A stretch of 35,855 nucleotides of DNA, taken from the NCBI GenBank assembly GCA_013298985.1, contig JAAFJS010000033.1, positions 1 to 35,855 of the forward strand, read 5' to 3'. The DNA is from Cytophagales bacterium (lineage in GTDB: Bacteria > Bacteroidota > Bacteroidia > Cytophagales > Thermoflexibacteraceae). A model generated the notes under the pieces. The model was not told the DNA's origin. It saw only the letters and a program-made list of their open reading frames with translations, and did no database searches. Below, piece by piece: positions 32,954 to 35,855 of the stretch; positions within the stretch are counted from its first letter, which is position 1, and each line of letters begins with the position of its first letter. The position numbers and the translations under genes are program-made.

Positions 32954-35575
32954 ATGAAAAAATTATTCTTTACTTTATTTTTTTTAATTTTTGCAATTCA
33001 GTTTGCAAGCGCGCAAAACCCCACAGGAAAAGGAAAAATTACAGGTGTTGTTATCGATTCCACAGACCAAAAACCAGTATCATTTGCCACCGTTACGCTA
33101 ACCCTCATTAACTCGCAAAAGCCCATCAGTGGGGCGGTTGCTGATGAAAAAGGAGAGTTTACCATCACCAAAATCCCCGTAGGCGAGTACAATGTTGCCG
33201 TTAGTTTTATAGGCTATAATACGATTAATAAGACAGTTACGATTAGTGAAAAGGCAAATAATGTAAATATGGGCAAGGTTTTCGTTCGCCCCGCCGTTAC
33301 CGAACTCAAAGAGGTTACTGTCGAAGGCAAGAAAGATTTGATAGAAGAAAAAGTCGACCGCATGATTTATAATGCAGACCAAGATGCTACTTCCAAAGGC
33401 GGAGATGCTACAGACGTACTTCGCAGAGTTCCCATGCTTTCTGTGGATTTGGACGGCAACGTTTCGCTTCGCGGCAATCAGAATATCAGGGTTTTAATCA
33501 ATAATAAGCCCTCTACTATCATGGCAACCAGCCTTGCAGATGCCTTGCGCCAGATTCCTGCTGACCAAATCAAAACAGTGGAGGTAATTACCTCTCCTTC
33601 AGCCAAATATGATGCAGAAGGCTCGGCGGGCATCATCAATATCATCACCAAAAAGACCACTTTGCAAGGACTTACGCTTGGCGTGGACATTGGCGCAGGT
33701 TTTCGTGGCTCAAATCTGGGCTTGAACGGCTCTTACCGAACTGGAAAAGTAGGCTTTACGCTGGGCGGATTTGGTAGGGCAGAATACAATGTACAGGGAA
33801 ATTTTGAAAATACTCAAAAAACCATTAATACGAGTGGAAGCGAACTCAGCACCATTCAAACTGCGGACACACGCCGTTCTGGAATGTTTGGGCGCTACAA
33901 TTTAGGATTTGACTATGACATTAACAAGAAAAATTCTTTGACAGCTTCGGTTCAGTTTGGGGTTAGAAACGGTAATAATTACCAAGATGGACTCACCGCA
34001 CGCACTTTCCAAGGCACTAATTTGGTGAATACCAGTTTGCGCGATGTAAATGTCAAAGACCTTTCTAACAACATAGACGCAAGTCTTACCTATACGCGAA
34101 TGTTTGAAAAACCACAAAAAGAGTTGAGCATTTTAGCGTTATACAGCATTAATAACCGCACCAACGATTTTACCAATAGTATTTACAGCCCTACTGATTT
34201 TTCTACACTTAGTCGTCTGAAAAACCTGAATGGAAGTTTTAACCAAGAAATTACTTTACAGCTTGATTATCAGACACCTATCAGCACCAATCAGATGATG
34301 GAGTTTGGAGCAAAAACCATTATGCGCCATGTAAGCAGTGATTTTAAGTATCTCTTTGCCCAAGGCGCGACGGGGGATTTTATCACCAATACCAACGCCC
34401 AGCTTTCTAATACGCTAAACTATGACCAAAATGTAAGTGCCGCTTATTTTTCTTATACTTACACCACCAAAAGCAATTATAGTCTGAAACTTGGCTCTCG
34501 CTACGAATATACTGACATCAAGGCTAATTTGCAAAATGAGCAAAAGATAGACATTCCAGATTATGGCGTTATTGTACCGAGTATTAATCTTTCCAAAAGA
34601 TTCAAAAAAGGTGATATTATAAAACTTGCATACAATCGACGTATCCAACGCCCTTCTTTGCAGTTTTTGAACCCAAACATTCAAGCGGCAAACCCACTCA
34701 ATATCACAATAGGAAATCCAGCACTGAATCCAGAGTTTACCAACAACTTTGAGTTGAGTTACAGCACTTTTGCCAAGGGAGTTTCTATCAATGTCGCTTC
34801 TTTTGTTCGCAATACCAATAATGCAATCCAAAGCGTGCGCGACATTTTGGGCAGGGATACCATTCGTACTACTTTCCAAAATATCGGACAGGAAAATGCG
34901 TATGGACTGAACCTGAACTTGGGCATCAATTTGGGCAAGTTTAACATGGGTACGGGCGGCGACATTTATTTTGCAGATTTGAGAAATAATGTGCCAAATC
35001 CGCTTTACAATGCCAGCAATCAAGGCTGGGTTTATAACTTCCGCCTTTTTGGTGGGTATGAACTTGGCGGCGGATGGGGCTTGCAATCTTTCTCTTTTTA
35101 CAGAGGTCGCGAAGTGCAGCTACAAGGAATCAGAGGCGGATTTGGGATTTATAGCCTTAGTTTGAAAAAAGATTTTAAAAACAAAAAAGGTTTTATTGGC
35201 TTTGGCTTTGAAAATTTCTTCTCTTTCAATGGCATCACGATTCGCAGCGAACTCATCTCGCCTGTGATTAACCAACAGAGTGTCAATGTCAATCAAAATA
35301 TTAGTTTCCGCATCAACTTCAATTATCGCATTGGCAAAATGAGTTTTGATGCACCCAAACGCAGAAAATCAATCAACAATGACGATATGAAAGGCGAAGG
35401 CGGCGGTGAAGGCGGTGGCGATGGCGGCGGTCAGCAGGGCGGCGGACAACGCCAAATGCAAGGCGGCGGAAACAGACCGCAAGGCACTGGCACTGGTGGA
35501 AAGCCTCCCGTAAAGCAAGGCGAAAAACCTACGCAAAAACCCAAGGAAGGTGAAAAACCAAAGAATGGAAATTAA
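32954..35575 (+). CDS. TonB-dependent receptor-like outer-membrane beta-barrel protein with Gly-rich tail
   Basis: An 873-residue outer-membrane protein. It has a signal peptide (1-20, ASA), then a carboxypeptidase-regulatory-like domain (about 27-110: GKITGVVIDSTDQKPVSFATVTL, GEFTITKIPVGEYNVAVSFIGY). The plug domain (about 115-225) carries EEKVDRMIYNADQDATSKGGDATDVLRRVPMLSVD, GNVSLRG and YDAEGSAGIINIITKK, and a large barrel of the OMP_b-brl_3 type follows. The barrel ends near FRINFNYRIGKMSFD (about 795), after which comes a 70-residue tail rich in Gly, Gln, Pro and Lys (GEGGGEGGGDGGGQQ..., then KPPVKQGEKPTQKPKEGEKPK). The last residue is not aromatic, so the barrel signal is internal. Substrate unknown; no SusD partner. 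Two hairpin terminators follow. Confidence 0.92.
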   Translation: MKKLFFTLFFLIFAIQFASAQNPTGKGKITGVVIDSTDQKPVSFATVTLTLINSQKPISGAVADEKGEFTITKIPVGEYNVAVSFIGYNTINKTVTISEKANNVNMGKVFVRPAVTELKEVTVEGKKDLIEEKVDRMIYNADQDATSKGGDATDVLRRVPMLSVDLDGNVSLRGNQNIRVLINNKPSTIMATSLADALRQIPADQIKTVEVITSPSAKYDAEGSAGIINIITKKTTLQGLTLGVDIGAGFRGSNLGLNGSYRTGKVGFTLGGFGRAEYNVQGNFENTQKTINTSGSELSTIQTADTRRSGMFGRYNLGFDYDINKKNSLTASVQFGVRNGNNYQDGLTARTFQGTNLVNTSLRDVNVKDLSNNIDASLTYTRMFEKPQKELSILALYSINNRTNDFTNSIYSPTDFSTLSRLKNLNGSFNQEITLQLDYQTPISTNQMMEFGAKTIMRHVSSDFKYLFAQGATGDFITNTNAQLSNTLNYDQNVSAAYFSYTYTTKSNYSLKLGSRYEYTDIKANLQNEQKIDIPDYGVIVPSINLSKRFKKGDIIKLAYNRRIQRPSLQFLNPNIQAANPLNITIGNPALNPEFTNNFELSYSTFAKGVSINVASFVRNTNNAIQSVRDILGRDTIRTTFQNIGQENAYGLNLNLGINLGKFNMGTGGDIYFADLRNNVPNPLYNASNQGWVYNFRLFGGYELGGGWGLQSFSFYRGREVQLQGIRGGFGIYSLSLKKDFKNKKGFIGFGFENFFSFNGITIRSELISPVINQQSVNVNQNISFRINFNYRIGKMSFDAPKRRKSINNDDMKGEGGGEGGGDGGGQQGGGQRQMQGGGNRPQGTGTGGKPPVKQGEKPTQKPKEGEKPKNGN

Positions 35576-35584
35576 ATAAAAATG

Positions 35585-35625
35585 AAACCGCCCTCTTGCC
35601 AAATGTATAGCAAGAGGGCGGTTTT
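35585..35625 (+). terminator. Rho-independent terminator of the TonB-receptor-like gene
   Basis: AAACCGCCCTCTTGC (35585-35599) pairs perfectly with 35610-35624 around a 10-base loop and ends in TTTT. On the minus strand A-rich flanks give a similar structure, so it may work both ways. Confidence 0.85.
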
Positions 35626-35665
35626 GCCTCATTGCAGGTGCGCTATGCTAATGCTTAAAAAGGTG

Positions 35666-35708
35666 AAAAAGAGAGATTATCTAAAATAATAACCTCTCTT
35701 TTTGTTTT
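35666..35708 (+). terminator. Second hairpin with T-rich tail
   Basis: AAAAAGAGAG pairs with CTCTCTTTTT (35694-35703), inner ATTAT with ATAAT, three bases bulged, then GTTTTA. It may back up the first terminator or end a convergent gene outside the window. The rest, to 35855, is AT-rich with nothing recognised. Confidence 0.55.
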
Positions 35709-35855
35709 ATTCTGTAAATTTTTAGCATTAGATAACTTGTTTAAATAGTTTGTACTTTTTTGAGTTTAGGATTCTTTAAGTTTACAATCCCACAAACAAT
35801 TTCCCAAATATTTTGAAAATATTTTCTTTTGCCTCGATAAACATTTTTTACGATT

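Overview
The window looks like chromosomal DNA of a gliding Bacteroidota species, most likely in the Cytophagales. The evidence is a GldD gliding lipoprotein, a secreted protein with a type IX secretion (T9SS) sorting tail, two TonB-dependent receptors of Bacteroidota type, an NqrF with the Bacteroidota length, AT-rich intergenic DNA, weak Shine-Dalgarno signals, and promoters of the TTTG / TAnnTTTG kind. No species can be named from the sequence.

Layout. 1-1067 is a dipeptide epimerase cut by one base at the window edge. 1423-3948 (-) is a TonB-dependent receptor. 4140-5171 (-) is a LacI-family regulator, divergent from an HtrA/Deg protease (5416-6876 +). 7107-7751 (-) is GldD, 7854-8744 (-) is branched-chain aminotransferase, 8889-11003 (-) is a TPR/SpoIIE-type phosphatase, and 11297-13099 (+) is an acyl-CoA dehydrogenase. 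A tRNA-Leu(CAG) follows at 13106-13189 (-). 14053-15366 (-) is a solitary nqrF and 15745-16941 (-) a KdnA-like sugar aminotransferase.

16986-22200 is an unusual block. A 5'-truncated asparagine synthase ends at 21787, and its 3' tail is repeated twice more, so that one copy precedes each of three genes: a PD-(D/E)XK-like protein, a large LRR/T9SS protein, and a second PD-(D/E)XK-like protein. Next to it is a single-domain HUH transposase (RAYT type) enclosed in nested hairpins (22437-23060).

23237-25504 (-) is aconitase. 25841-27175 (-) is a monofunctional aspartokinase and 30238-32682 (-) a bifunctional aspartokinase/homoserine dehydrogenase. Between them lie a Dabb-domain protein, a LolA-like periplasmic protein and a GT14 glycosyltransferase. 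32954-35575 (+) is a second TonB-dependent receptor with a Gly-rich tail.

The most interesting signal is in the non-coding DNA. Three gene-less elements (1189-1336, 13591-13746, 28809-29081) share the plan of the transposase-bearing element: hairpins in the order reverse, reverse, forward, forward, with about 53 bp between the members of each pair and a TTTGTAGAAA-like box just inside each outer hairpin. They look like non-autonomous derivatives of the RAYT element, and one has grown into a perfect 53-bp tandem array. A second family has TAAGTAGTTA terminal inverted repeats. Most genes are ordinary housekeeping or envelope genes transcribed singly. The novelty is in the repeats and in the asnB-tail block.
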